Positions 1 to 8,501 of a stretch of DNA of 64,000 nt are shown piece after piece. The notes beneath the pieces are model-generated. The model did no database searches. It had not been told where the DNA came from and saw only the letters and a list, made by a program, of their open reading frames with translations. Both the position numbers and the translations under genes were made by a program. Positions within the stretch are counted from its first letter, which is position 1, and each line of letters starts with the position of its first letter. Source of the stretch: Aliterella atlantica CENA595 (GTDB taxonomy: Bacteria; Cyanobacteriota; Cyanobacteriia; Cyanobacteriales; Chroococcidiopsidaceae); NCBI RefSeq assembly GCF_000952155.1, contig NZ_JYON01000006.1, positions 26,833-90,832 on the forward strand, read 5' to 3'.

Positions 1-717
1 TTGGGGGTTAACCGTCTACCACCACGTTCAAACTTTGTAAACAGTAGCATCAAAGCGATCGCTTCTACAGATCAGCCTTTGCTAGTACCAGTTTTACAAA
101 TACACACCCCCGAAGGAACTCCATCCACCAACACCAATCTCCCTATAAGTGGTAATATTGTCAATCGCTGGCTGCAAAATGTAGTCGCAAATAATGCTAC
201 AGTTAACGCTGTTTTTGTATCGGGCAACAGTCCAAGCCGCCCAGAAGAAAGCGATTTAGCAGGTTTGCATAACTTCGTTCGTTTTCAAGAAAACTGGTTA
301 GAAAAGCCGCTCAATATTCAAGGCAGCTTTATTCAGTTAAAGCGCAGTGCTTATGCTACAGCGCCATTTGCTAATGTTTTAGCAGCAAAGCGATCGGCTA
401 ACGATGGAACTTTAAGCATTTTTGGCTATACCTCCACCTCTTATAACGGCAACATCATACCCTACTACAATCCACCAACTCGGCAATGGGGTTTTGATGT
501 AGGACTTCTATCTCAAGCACCAGACCTATTTGCACAGAAATTTACCATACCCTCAGCTACTCCTCCCAACGAATTTTTTAGGCAAGTTGGTCGAGATGAT
601 TTATGGGTTAAAACTTTGTTGTGCGCTGCTCAAGGGTCGCAGGATAACTACACTTACGCTGTAGATCGAAGCGAACGAGGTAGTTGTGAATTTGCTCCAT
701 CTGCTTATAACGATTAA
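1..717 (+). CDS. hpsA: HpsA-like protein, C-terminal part (5' end outside window)
   Basis: The frame is open from the first base and ends at a TAA, giving 238 residues of what must be a longer protein, since it enters from the window edge and has no credible start here. It is polar and Asn/Ser/Pro-rich with no membrane segment. I call it HpsA, the large protein encoded first in the cyanobacterial hormogonium polysaccharide (hps) locus, mainly because three pseudopilin genes follow on the same strand in the hpsB-hpsC-GspH order. HpsA is needed for polysaccharide secretion linked to motility in Nostoc; its biochemical role is not known. The identification by context is stronger than by motif. 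Confidence 0.65.
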   Translation: MGVNRLPPRSNFVNSSIKAIASTDQPLLVPVLQIHTPEGTPSTNTNLPISGNIVNRWLQNVVANNATVNAVFVSGNSPSRPEESDLAGLHNFVRFQENWLEKPLNIQGSFIQLKRSAYATAPFANVLAAKRSANDGTLSIFGYTSTSYNGNIIPYYNPPTRQWGFDVGLLSQAPDLFAQKFTIPSATPPNEFFRQVGRDDLWVKTLLCAAQGSQDNYTYAVDRSERGSCEFAPSAYND

Positions 718-747
718 TGGTGATTCGTCAAATTTAGCAACTGGTAG

Positions 748-1362
748 GTGACTAGGATCGTGTCCAAATTACGACTTTCAACTCAATCTAATCAAGCTGG
801 TTTTACAATCGTCGAGTCTTTAGTGGCTATAGTTGTAGTTAGTATTTTAATGGCAGCAATTTCTCCTGTAATTACTCTTTCTGTAGCCACACGAGTTCAA
901 GCAAGACGAATAGAGTTAGCATCTCAAGCTGCTAAAGCATATATTGATGGTATAAATTCAGGAGCGATCGCACCTCCAACTATTACTGTTGCACGAGAGA
1001 CAAATCAGTATTTTTTAGATAGCGCCCCTGTTCCTAGTGCTTTGGCAGATTTGTACTGTGTAAATCTTGACAATATACCTGGTTGTAGTAGTAACAGCGC
1101 TCAGGATTTAGCAATTCAAGGGTTTCGCAGCCAATTTAGTGCGGATGCAGATGACGCGCAAAAAGGCTATCGTCTAGGTTTGCGTGTTTATAGGGCAGAT
1201 GCTTTTAGCGATCGTGGTGCTTTGAATAAAGGGTCAAAACAAGCAACTTTTACTGGGGGACTTGGAAACCTTAAAACTCCATTAGTAGAAATGACAACGG
1301 AAATTGCCACGCAGGATACTCAGTTGCCAGATTTGTGCGATCGCTTTGGTGGCTGCCAATAG
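748..1362 (+). CDS. hpsB: Type IV pilin-like pseudopilin HpsB
   Basis: A 204-residue protein with a prepilin signal near the N-terminus: a short basic leader, the cleavage motif GFTIVES at about residues 18-24, then a hydrophobic helix of about 20 residues. Such proteins are cut by prepilin peptidase after the Gly, N-methylated, and assembled into a pseudopilus in the inner membrane. The start is GTG, 30 bases after the hpsA stop, with a weak AGG just upstream. It lies second in an hpsA-B-C-GspH run and probably shares its transcript. In Nostoc punctiforme HpsB-D are pseudopilins for polysaccharide export. The remainder of the protein carries a few Cys residues and no recognised domain. Confidence 0.75.
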   Translation: MTRIVSKLRLSTQSNQAGFTIVESLVAIVVVSILMAAISPVITLSVATRVQARRIELASQAAKAYIDGINSGAIAPPTITVARETNQYFLDSAPVPSALADLYCVNLDNIPGCSSNSAQDLAIQGFRSQFSADADDAQKGYRLGLRVYRADAFSDRGALNKGSKQATFTGGLGNLKTPLVEMTTEIATQDTQLPDLCDRFGGCQ

Positions 1363-1404
1363 TCTCAAAAGTATAAAATTTTATACAAGTATGGAAGATT
1401 CAAG

Positions 1405-2421
1405 GTGATGAATGCTTTAAGATTTTTGCTCAACAGTTATTTAAAACCATCCAAGCTCAGGCAAGATAATAGAGGCTTTACATTACTAGAATTATTAGTG
1501 GCAATGGTTCTTGCCGCTTTAGTAGTTACACCTTTAATGTCGTTCACGATCAATATATTAGATAGCGATCGCCGAGAACAAGCTAAAGCAATATCAGCGC
1601 AAGAAGTACAGGCTTCTATTGAATACATTGCTCAAGACTTAGAACAGGCTGTCTATATTTACGATGCCATTGGATTAAATAACAACTCAAATTTAAACAC
1701 TAATACAATTTCTGGAATCAAAGATCAGATTCCACCAGAAAAAGTAGCAGACGGTTGCTCTAACAATAGAAATACAACTTGTACGCCTGTTTTAGTCTTC
1801 TGGAAACGCGAACCTGTAGAGAAGGCTGTTCCGACTAATAGGAATAGTAAATGTAGTGGTATTTCCTCGAATTGTAATGATACATTCGTTTACTCTCTTG
1901 TCGCTTATTATCTAATTAAAGGTAATAATATTAATAACGTTTGGTCTAATAGCGCTCGTATTGCTAGGTTTCAAATAACGAATGGTGTGGTAGATCCTTT
2001 TAATCCTACAAATACAACAAATGGTATTCCTACTACTAACTATATTCAAGATCGAGAGCCTAGTCCAGGGTTTAATTTATTCGATCTTTCATTACCAGGT
2101 TCTAGTCTTTCAGATAAAATGAACCGCTGGCAAAAGTCATCATTAGCTTATACAAGCAAAGCTAATGTACTAATTGATTATGTTGACAGCAGTATTACTG
2201 AAATTTCCCCAAATTGCTCTGCAAACCAACAAACACCATCAACTTTAGTTGGTGGCTTTTATGCTTGCGTTGATGCCTCTAAAACTTCGGCACAAATTTT
2301 TATTAGAGGTAATGCTCTAGCTCGCTTACAACAAAGTAGTACCTATAGCAATAATCTTTCTGCTTATTTTCCTACTGCAAGTATTAAAGTTAATGGGCGT
2401 AGTTCGTTGGATGTTAATTAG
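1405..2421 (+). CDS. hpsC: Type IV pilin-like pseudopilin HpsC
   Basis: A 338-residue protein with a class III prepilin leader: basic residues, then GFTLLELLVAM at about residues 24-34 followed by a hydrophobic helix. Its size and position (third in the hps run, 42 bases after hpsB) match HpsC. The C-terminal body is Asn/Ser-rich with paired Cys residues, as in minor pseudopilins with a globular head. Start codon: GTG at 1405 is followed directly by ATG at 1408; GGAAG lies seven bases before the GTG, so either could be used. The role is inferred from family: part of a pseudopilus driving polysaccharide secretion. Confidence 0.75.
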   Translation: MMNALRFLLNSYLKPSKLRQDNRGFTLLELLVAMVLAALVVTPLMSFTINILDSDRREQAKAISAQEVQASIEYIAQDLEQAVYIYDAIGLNNNSNLNTNTISGIKDQIPPEKVADGCSNNRNTTCTPVLVFWKREPVEKAVPTNRNSKCSGISSNCNDTFVYSLVAYYLIKGNNINNVWSNSARIARFQITNGVVDPFNPTNTTNGIPTTNYIQDREPSPGFNLFDLSLPGSSLSDKMNRWQKSSLAYTSKANVLIDYVDSSITEISPNCSANQQTPSTLVGGFYACVDASKTSAQIFIRGNALARLQQSSTYSNNLSAYFPTASIKVNGRSSLDVN

Positions 2422-2492
2422 GATTTTCCGCTTGGATTTATCTTTAATTCATATAGAAAATAAATTAATTTCATTTTAGAAATTTAGATATT

Positions 2493-3029
2493 ATGCAAAA
2501 CGATTTTAGTAAAAGTAGTAGTGACAAAGGATTTACGCTTATAGAAGTAATAGTCACTATAATCATAGTTGGAATTTTAAGTGCGATCGTTGCTCCGAGT
2601 TGGCTAAATTTTGTAGAAGTGCGCCGCCTTAATATTGCTCAAGATCAAATTTATCGCTCAGTACGTGAAGCCCAAAGCCAAGCCAAGAAAGAAAAGTTGC
2701 CTTGGCGAATCAGCATTAGAGAAAAGGATCAAATTGTACAATGGGCTGTACATCCAGCTTCACTTTCTCTAGAGAAAGCTACCTGGAATGACCTCAATAA
2801 TAATATTCGTATCGATCCAGAGCCAGAAACAACTGGACAAAATCAAGATGGTTTATGGCAAACTCAATTTGACTATAGAGGAAATGTTAATCTTCTAAAA
2901 CAAGTGACCTTATCTAGCAAAAATAATAATAAAGCTAAAAGATGTGTAGTTATATCTACACTTTTAGGAGCAGTAAGAACTGCAAAAGAACGTCCAACTG
3001 CAAATAATGAAGGCAAATATTGTTATTGA
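2493..3029 (+). CDS. GspH/FimT-family pseudopilin (HpsD-like)
   Basis: A 178-residue pseudopilin whose N-terminus has GFTLIEVIVTII at about residues 14-25 and a hydrophobic helix that ends in a PSW turn, typical of GspH/FimT minor pilins. The body (VRRLNIAQDQIYRSVREAQ and onward) resembles the GspH soluble domain. It begins with ATG 71 bases after hpsC and is the last gene of the hps run before a convergent operon. It probably joins HpsB/HpsC in the same pseudopilus. The exact symbol (hpsD in Nostoc) is left open because I judge orthology from position only. Confidence 0.75.
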   Translation: MQNDFSKSSSDKGFTLIEVIVTIIIVGILSAIVAPSWLNFVEVRRLNIAQDQIYRSVREAQSQAKKEKLPWRISIREKDQIVQWAVHPASLSLEKATWNDLNNNIRIDPEPETTGQNQDGLWQTQFDYRGNVNLLKQVTLSSKNNNKAKRCVVISTLLGAVRTAKERPTANNEGKYCY

Positions 3030-3044
3030 TTTAATCAAACAATA

Positions 3045-3098
3045 CCAAAGAAAAAAAGTAGCTTGCACGAGCTATAAAATCATCTCAGCAAGCTACTT
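3045..3098 (-). terminator. Intrinsic terminator of the pnt operon
   Basis: A perfect 11-base inverted repeat (AAGTAGCTTGC at 3056-3066, GCAAGCTACTT at 3088-3098, 21-base loop) is followed on the minus strand by a run of T (complement of the A-run at 3051-3057). It sits just past the pntB stop at 3143, between two convergent genes, so it most likely ends pnt transcription. Confidence 0.7.
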
Positions 3099-3142
3099 AA
3101 TTAATTCTTGGGCTTATGCCTACCCAGAACGGTTATTTATTT

Positions 3143-4546
3143 TTAAAGCTGCTTCACTTCAGAAACTAGCTTCGCCACCATATCTTTTGCACTGCCGAAG
3201 AGCATTGTAGTTTTATCCTTGTAGAACAACTCATTGTCTACACCAGCAAAACCCGTACTCATCCCGCGCTTAATTACAATTGTCTGTTTAGCCTTATCTA
3301 CTTCCAAAATCGGCATTCCATAAATAGGACTTGCAGCATCATGACGCGCAGCAGGGTTAACCACATCATTCGCGCCAATTACTAAAGCTACATCTGTCTG
3401 CTCAAATTGAGGATTGATATCATCCATATCAGACAACTGTGGATAAGGCACATTAGCTTCTGCCAATAATACATTCATGTGTCCTGGCATTCTACCCGCA
3501 ACTGGGTGAATTGCATACTTTACATCTACACCCATGCGCTCAAGCTGATCTGCCAACTCGCGAACGCTATGCTGTGCTTGCGCTACAGCCATCCCATACC
3601 CTGGCACAATTACCACAGAACGCGCGTAACCTAGCATCATTGCGCCTTCTTCAGGATCGATGCTGCGGACATTCTTCTCAATCTCAGCCGCACCTGCACC
3701 GCCACTAGCCGCGCCACCAGTGCCAAAAGCACCAAATAGAACGCTAAATAGCGAACGGTTCATCGCCTTACACATAATCTGAGTCAAAATTAACCCAGAT
3801 GCGCCTACCAAAGCGCCAGCAATGATCAGCATATTGTTCATTACCACGAAACCAGCCGCACTAGCAGCGATCCCCGACAGCGAGTTCAACAGCGAAATTA
3901 CTACAGGCATATCGCCGCCGCCGATGGGGATAACAAATAGTACGCCTAGCAATAACGAAACAGCAACTACTCCTAAAAATAGCGGCACATTTTCTGGCGA
4001 TACCAATAAGTAGCCGCTACCTACAACAAAACCAATTAGCAGCAAAATATTAAACGGCTGCTGCAACGGAAAGGTGATTGGCGAACCACTAATTAAGCCT
4101 TGCAACTTGGCAAAAGCAACCATACTGCCTGTAAAGGTGACACCACCAATAAATACATCTAACAGCATGGAAACATTGGCATCTAGCGGTATGGGCGCAG
4201 AAGCATCAATCAACCGCCAAAACTCAGCTACCGCTACCAGCGCTGAAGCTAATCCCCCCAAACCGTTTAATAAACCTACCATTTGGGGCATTTCAGTCAT
4301 CGCGACTCTTTGGGCAGCAATAGCACCGATCGCGGAACCTGTCGCTAACCCAATCAAAATCATCTCATAATTCAACACCTGCCGATCTAACAGCGTTGCT
4401 GCGATCGCAAGTAACATCCCCACCGACGCTAACAAGTTGCCATTACGGGCTGTAGCAGGCGATCCCAACTGCTTTAAACCGACAATAAATAACGATGCTG
4501 CAACCAAATAACTTAGCTGAATCCCAGTTGGCAAAAAATCGCTCAC
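3143..4546 (-). CDS. pntB: NAD(P) transhydrogenase subunit beta PntB
   Basis: A 467-residue membrane protein, the usual length for PntB. The N-terminal two thirds hold about nine hydrophobic segments (domain II), with the conserved GFTGSMVAF-like region rendered here as TFTGSMVAFAKLQG. The C-terminal domain III has the NADP(H)-binding features IVPGYGMAVAQAQH and VIGANDVVNPAA. With PntA it couples hydride transfer between NAD(H) and NADP(H) to proton movement; in cyanobacteria it adjusts NADPH supply under mixotrophy or low light. Its ATG overlaps the end of pntA2 by four bases (ATGA), indicating translational coupling. Confidence 0.95.
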   Translation of the reverse strand: MSDFLPTGIQLSYLVAASLFIVGLKQLGSPATARNGNLLASVGMLLAIAATLLDRQVLNYEMILIGLATGSAIGAIAAQRVAMTEMPQMVGLLNGLGGLASALVAVAEFWRLIDASAPIPLDANVSMLLDVFIGGVTFTGSMVAFAKLQGLISGSPITFPLQQPFNILLLIGFVVGSGYLLVSPENVPLFLGVVAVSLLLGVLFVIPIGGGDMPVVISLLNSLSGIAASAAGFVVMNNMLIIAGALVGASGLILTQIMCKAMNRSLFSVLFGAFGTGGAASGGAGAAEIEKNVRSIDPEEGAMMLGYARSVVIVPGYGMAVAQAQHSVRELADQLERMGVDVKYAIHPVAGRMPGHMNVLLAEANVPYPQLSDMDDINPQFEQTDVALVIGANDVVNPAARHDAASPIYGMPILEVDKAKQTIVIKRGMSTGFAGVDNELFYKDKTTMLFGSAKDMVAKLVSEVKQL

Positions 4547-4836
4547 GCTTTTACCTCTTTTTTCTTAAACATTTGCAACATCCGGTCAGTAACTAAAAAG
4601 CCGCCGACTACGTTAATAGTTGCCAAGACAATAGCAATCAATCCCAAAATCACCGACAAGCTAGTATCTCTGCTGCCAGAAACAACTAACGCGCCAATCA
4701 CAGCAATTCCCGAAATAGCATTAGCGCCAGACATTAACGGAGTATGCAGCGTAGGCGGTACTTTGTTAATGACTTCAAACCCAATAAAAGACGCTAATAC
4801 AAACACAAACAAAGCAGCAATTAGTGTTTCAGTCAC
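4543..4836 (-). CDS. pntA2: Transhydrogenase subunit alpha-2 (PntA membrane part)
   Basis: A 97-residue protein with three hydrophobic segments, matching the C-terminal membrane portion of a fused PntA (motifs NKVPPTLHTPLMSGANAISG at about residues 24-43). In cyanobacteria and some other bacteria PntA is split into a soluble NAD(H)-binding subunit and this small membrane subunit. It overlaps pntB by four bases and lies 195 bases downstream of the soluble subunit gene, all on the minus strand. Confidence 0.93.
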   Translation of the reverse strand: MTETLIAALFVFVLASFIGFEVINKVPPTLHTPLMSGANAISGIAVIGALVVSGSRDTSLSVILGLIAIVLATINVVGGFLVTDRMLQMFKKKEVKA

Positions 4837-4849
4837 GGTTTAAACCCCA

Positions 4850-4946
4850 ACAAAAGTCAAAAGTTAAAAGTCAAAAAGACTTCTTTATTTGCCCAAAAGT
4901 CAAAAAGATTTCTTTGCACTCTAGGATCGAAATCTTCCTAGAGTGC
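4850..4946 (-). repeat. Short repeats and a perfect hairpin between pntA1 and pntA2
   Basis: Two near-copies of AAAAGTCAAAAAGA(C/T)TTCTTT lie at about 4866-4916. Next to them is a perfect 10-base inverted repeat, GCACTCTAGG at 4916-4925 and CCTAGAGTGC at 4937-4946, with an 11-base loop. There is no T-run directly after the stem on either strand, so this is a hairpin within the operon transcript rather than an obvious terminator; it could be a processing or attenuation site. Confidence 0.55.
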
Positions 4947-5031
4947 GATCGTCGGGCTTTGTCTATGTAAGCTAGCCAGCTATGTGCGGTTTTCCCCCTC
5001 AATAGACTGGCGTGCTACTTCAACCGCCCAG

Positions 5032-6204
5032 CTAAGAATTAATTGCCGATTGCTGAGTATTACTTGCTAGCGCATCCTTTACCCTTTGGTTGCGAATCTC
5101 GCCGCCATGAGTAATGCAAGCAGCATCAATAATATCGTCAGCAAAATTCAAGTCAATAGCGCTATCTTTAACCAAAAGCTGCACCAAAGTAGTCAAATTC
5201 TTGGCGTACATTTGGCTAGCATGAACGGGCATTGACGAAGGCAAGTTAATTGGACCAATAATTGTCACGCCATGCCATTGCACGTCTTTACCAGGCTCCG
5301 TACAAGCGCAATTACCACCTTGTTCGGCAGCCAAATCGACAATTACCGATCCTGGCTTCATTTGCGCTACCATTTCCGCAGTTACCAGCAAGGGCGCTTT
5401 CTTACCTGGAACTTGAGCCGTTGTAATTACTACATCCGATTGCTTAATGTGTTCGGTAACAACTTCTTGAGTGCGCTGCTTTGACGCTTCGGAAATTTCC
5501 TTGGCATAACCCCCAGCAGCAACAGTTTCCTCATTTAGCTGCACTTCAACGAACTTAGCCCCCAAGCTTTGGACTTCTTCTTTTACCGCTGGGCGAATAT
5601 CAAAAGCCTCTACCACAGCGCCCAATCTCCGAGCCGTAGCGATCGCTTGCAGCCCCGCAACGCCCGCACCCATGACAAATACCTTTGCGGGGGCGATTGT
5701 GCCTGCGGCTGTCGTCAGCATGGGGAAATACTTAGGTAATGCTGCCGCTGCAATCAATACAGCTTTATACCCCGCTACCGATGCTTGAGATGATAAAGCA
5801 TCCATGCTTTGCGCTCTACTGCTGCGCGGGATCAATTCAATACTAAAAGCTGTTACCCCACGCTGTGCTAACTTTTGGGCGATCGCAGGTTCTCCCAATG
5901 GATTGAGAAAACCAATCAATATCGCCCCTGGTTTAAGCATATCAACTTCCGATCGCCCATCTTCTCGCTCTTGGGGCAAACCTACTTTCAGCAGAATATC
6001 TGCTTCACCCCAAAGCTTTGCCGTATCGCTGACAATTTTTGCTCCTGCGGCTTCGTAAGCATCGTCGAAAAAGAAAGAGCGATCGCCTGCACCTGCTTCT
6101 ACCCAAACTTCTAAGCCTTTTTTCACTAAACGCGCCACAGTATCAGGTACTAGCGCTACTCGACGTTCGCCGACTTCAATCTCTTTGGCAACCGCTATTT
6201 TCAT
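5032..6204 (-). CDS. pntA1: NAD(P) transhydrogenase subunit alpha-1 PntA
   Basis: A 390-residue soluble subunit of proton-translocating transhydrogenase, with the alanine-dehydrogenase/PntA fold: N-terminal KEIEVGERRVALVPD (about residues 6-20), the catalytic loop around SRAQSMDALSSQ, and the NAD-binding stretch VFVMGAGVAGLQAIATARRLGA near residues 170-190. Length fits split cyanobacterial PntA. I start it at the ATG at 6204 because AGGAG lies five bases upstream and MKIAVAKE is the family N-terminus; an ATG 18 bases further upstream lacks such support. It heads the pntA1-pntA2-pntB operon. Confidence 0.93.
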   Translation of the reverse strand: MKIAVAKEIEVGERRVALVPDTVARLVKKGLEVWVEAGAGDRSFFFDDAYEAAGAKIVSDTAKLWGEADILLKVGLPQEREDGRSEVDMLKPGAILIGFLNPLGEPAIAQKLAQRGVTAFSIELIPRSSRAQSMDALSSQASVAGYKAVLIAAAALPKYFPMLTTAAGTIAPAKVFVMGAGVAGLQAIATARRLGAVVEAFDIRPAVKEEVQSLGAKFVEVQLNEETVAAGGYAKEISEASKQRTQEVVTEHIKQSDVVITTAQVPGKKAPLLVTAEMVAQMKPGSVIVDLAAEQGGNCACTEPGKDVQWHGVTIIGPINLPSSMPVHASQMYAKNLTTLVQLLVKDSAIDLNFADDIIDAACITHGGEIRNQRVKDALASNTQQSAINS

Positions 6205-6818
6205 GCAATCTCCTAAACTCAAAAAAACTTTTTTACCTATTCGCGTTCGAGCATTTGTAGTAATTTCCTCCTTGCAGGCGCGATCGCACTTGCCAGGAAT
6301 AAGAATGTAGAGATTATGCTGACAGGCAACTTTTGCAACGGTTCTCTTTGTTTAAAGCGTTACATTTCGCCCATCCTAAACCGATCTCTTGCCTTCTTAT
6401 CTGTGTCTTCAGATTATTTTATGAATGTGACATTTATATTAGCTAAAGTTTTTTGGTAAATGCTCTATTTTTTTAACGTAGAGTAAATCTTAGCAATTTG
6501 CTACTAGCTACAACTTACAATTTCTTCTTCCTCAAACTAAATTTTTATCATCAGCATATTTTGCCTTGGCTAATTTAGCTTACTTAGCTCTCGATTGTGC
6601 AGGGCAATATTTCAACTTTTTTAACATAAATCGTAAATTTAGATACACTGATACATATTCCGAAACAAAAAAATATTTTCTGGAGGAAATAATGATAGAG
6701 CGATCGCCAGCGTCAAATATCATAATTAATCGGGAATAGAGGCACTTTTTACCAGATTTAGCGTCTCAAGTAGTAAATTAATAAGTACAAAAACTTACTT
6801 TATATCTTGCCGAAAGCT
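6205..6818. other. 614-base intergenic region between divergent pntA1 and the DUF2808 gene
   Basis: AT-rich apart from one GCGATCGC near 6280. I find no tRNA or long ORF. It must hold the divergent promoters. The only translated-looking element is a 15-codon ORF at 6692-6739 behind a strong ribosome-binding site, entered separately. Confidence 0.6.
6692..6739 (+). CDS. Possible 15-residue leader ORF
   Basis: ATG at 6692 follows TGGAGGAAATA, a near-ideal Shine-Dalgarno sequence with about six-base spacing, and the frame (MIERSPASNIIINRE) ends at TAG after 15 codons. The start of the peptide is written over a GCGATCGC repeat, which argues against strong conservation. It lies 80 bases before the DUF2808 gene and could be a leader peptide or chance. 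Confidence 0.25.
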   Translation: MIERSPASNIIINRE

Positions 6819-7349
6819 ATGTTAGCCACAAAAAATATGCATCGCCTACTTTCTGCCTTAGCTGTTACCAGTTGCCTAGTAGCTGGATTTCCAGCAATTA
6901 TTTCCGCCCAAAGTTTGCCAGGATTTACCATCTTTAGCGGTGTCAAACGCGAAAACCAACTACCGTTTAGACTAGACTTCGGCGGGCAAGCAAGTCAGTG
7001 GGATCGCTATCGGTTAAGGATTCCCCCTAAACAACTCAAACTAGCAGCAGCGCAAATATCTGTTTCCTACCCCGATTATTACAAAGGTACTTTTGATACT
7101 GACAAAATAGAAGTCAGGATCAAAGGCAAAAAAGTCCCGCTGCAAGAAGTAGTTTGGAACAAAGAGAATCGCGCAGTAGAAATTTATCCTCAAGAGCCAA
7201 TTCCTGCAGGTAGCCGCGTTGAAATAGTCTTCTCTAACGTCAAAAATCCTGGTTTTGGTGGTACATACTACTTCAATTGCCAAATTCAGTCACCTGGCGA
7301 TGTCCCGCTACTGCGTTATGTCGGTACTTGGATTTTGAGTATTTCCTAA
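6819..7349 (+). CDS. Secreted DUF2808-family protein
   Basis: A protein of about 176 residues with an N-terminal signal peptide (LLSALAVTSCLVAGFPAIISAQ, cleavage after AQ). The mature part (PFRLDFGGQASQWDRYRLR, SYPDYYKG, PIPAGSRVEIVFSNVKNPGFGGTY) is the cyanobacterial DUF2808 fold, a small exported beta protein of unknown function. I use the ATG at 6819, preceded by GAAAG; an in-frame TTG at 6807 and an ATG 18 bases downstream are alternatives. It lies just upstream of rpmH and is probably transcribed alone. Confidence 0.75.
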   Translation: MLATKNMHRLLSALAVTSCLVAGFPAIISAQSLPGFTIFSGVKRENQLPFRLDFGGQASQWDRYRLRIPPKQLKLAAAQISVSYPDYYKGTFDTDKIEVRIKGKKVPLQEVVWNKENRAVEIYPQEPIPAGSRVEIVFSNVKNPGFGGTYYFNCQIQSPGDVPLLRYVGTWILSIS

Positions 7350-7407
7350 GCCCTAATTTAGTGATAGAATAGGCGATTGTGATTTTGTGACTAATTCCTA
7401 AAAATTT

Positions 7408-7545
7408 ATGCAAAGAACATTAGGTGGCACTTGCCGCAAAAGAAAACGGACTTCGGGGTTTCGCGCTCGGATGCGGACCCCAGACGGTCAAAATGTAATT
7501 AGCGCTCGTAGAAGAAAAGGTCGTCATCGTTTGAGCGTGCAATAA
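7408..7545 (+). CDS. rpmH: 50S ribosomal protein L34
   Basis: A 45-residue, very basic protein beginning [14 protein letters not shown] and containing [19 protein letters not shown] and KGRHRLSV, the unmistakable L34 signature. L34 is a late-assembling protein of the large ribosomal subunit. It directly precedes rnpA (21 bases), the near-universal rpmH-rnpA arrangement. It is too short for usual ORF cut-offs and is easily missed. Confidence 0.97.
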   Translation: MQRTLGGTCRKRKRTSGFRARMRTPDGQNVISARRRKGRHRLSVQ

Positions 7546-7566
7546 CGCCCCAAAATTACCGTAGCA

Positions 7567-7938
7567 GTGGCTTTAGCAAAGGCAAATCGACTCAAAGCGC
7601 GATCGGACTTCCAAGCAGTATTTCAAGCAGGAATTCGTCACAAAAGCTCTCACTTAACACTGAGAGCTTTACGCATGAAACAGTCAATGCCAACCCAAAG
7701 TGCCAAAATTGGCATTTCAATTAGTACGAAAGTTAGCAAACGGGCAGTAGTACGCAACCGGATCAAAAGGCAAATTCGTGCAGCCTTTCGTTCGTTGCTA
7801 CCACAAATCGCCCCTCAGTGGCGGCTAGTTATTATCGTACAGCCCCAAGCCGTTGCGGATAAGTGCGATTATCAGCAATTTCTGCAAGAATTAGAGCAGT
7901 TGTTGACAAAAGCTGAGGCAATCGATGGGCATTCGTGA
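7567..7938 (+). CDS. rnpA: Ribonuclease P protein component
   Basis: A 123-residue basic protein with the RnpA pattern: N-terminal ANRLKARSDFQAVFQAGIRH, and the RNR motif region KVSKRAVVRNRIKRQIRAAFR at about residues 58-78, which contacts the RNase P RNA. It helps the RNA subunit process 5' ends of tRNA precursors. Start is GTG at 7567, matching the family N-terminus. It lies between rpmH and a PH-domain gene that overlaps its 3' end by 14 bases. Confidence 0.96.
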   Translation: MALAKANRLKARSDFQAVFQAGIRHKSSHLTLRALRMKQSMPTQSAKIGISISTKVSKRAVVRNRIKRQIRAAFRSLLPQIAPQWRLVIIVQPQAVADKCDYQQFLQELEQLLTKAEAIDGHS

Positions 7939-8326
7939 GGAAGTTTACTATGAAGGCGGTCCCCATATTGGGGAATTGATATTTGGCTTACTATTGGGGC
8001 TAACTATCGTTGCTTTGCCGCTATCAATTGGTGCTATAGTTCGAGCTTTATGGCTGCGCTATCGCATCACCAATCGCCGGATTACTGTAACTGGTGGTTG
8101 GCTAGGACGCGATCGCACCGACATTATTTATTCAGAAATAGTTAAAGTTGTCAAAGTTCCGCGCGGACTTGGTGCTTGGGGAGATATGGTACTAACTCTT
8201 AGAGATGGCAGTCGATTGGAACTAAGAGCAGTGCCCAAGTTTCGGGAAATATATGAGTACATCAACGAGAAAGTAGCTCTGAAAAATCCTCAAGTAGGTG
8301 CAAAAGTAGAAGAAAAGTCAGCTTGA
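7925..8326 (+). CDS. PH-domain (bPH2/YdbS-type) membrane protein
   Basis: A 133-residue protein with one or two hydrophobic segments at about residues 14-40 (IGELIFGLLLGLTIVALPLSIGAIVRALWL) followed by a bacterial PH-like domain with the typical YRITNRRITVTGGWLGRDRTDIIYSEI stretch. Function unknown; such proteins are thought to act at the membrane. Its ATG overlaps rnpA by 14 bases and it sits between rnpA and yidC, a position conserved in cyanobacteria, which hints at a link with protein insertion or simply co-transcription. Confidence 0.85.
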   Translation: MGIREEVYYEGGPHIGELIFGLLLGLTIVALPLSIGAIVRALWLRYRITNRRITVTGGWLGRDRTDIIYSEIVKVVKVPRGLGAWGDMVLTLRDGSRLELRAVPKFREIYEYINEKVALKNPQVGAKVEEKSA

Positions 8327-8343
8327 TTTTTCCTTAACACCCC

Positions 8344-8362
8344 AAGGGGCTTAATGCCCCTT
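8344..8362. repeat. Small perfect hairpin upstream of yidC
   Basis: AAGGGGC (8344-8350), five-base loop, GCCCCTT (8356-8362). No T-run follows on the plus strand, so it is a weak terminator candidate at most; it may reduce read-through from the rnpA unit into yidC. Confidence 0.4.
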
Positions 8363-8501
8363 ACTTGCCGCTAAAGCATATTTAGCAAATTGGTATTGAT
8401 GTAGCTAAGACAATTACGGTTAACGCTACCCGTAAATAGAAACCAGTATCGGATAAATTAGATTCAGACAAATTAACATATATCAGGTTAACAGCACGTA
8501 A

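Noticed and set aside
3007..3210. ORF of 67 codons running from the end of the GspH gene into pntB
   Set aside because: It crosses the terminator hairpin and the 3' end of pntB in antisense, with no domain or ribosome-binding site.
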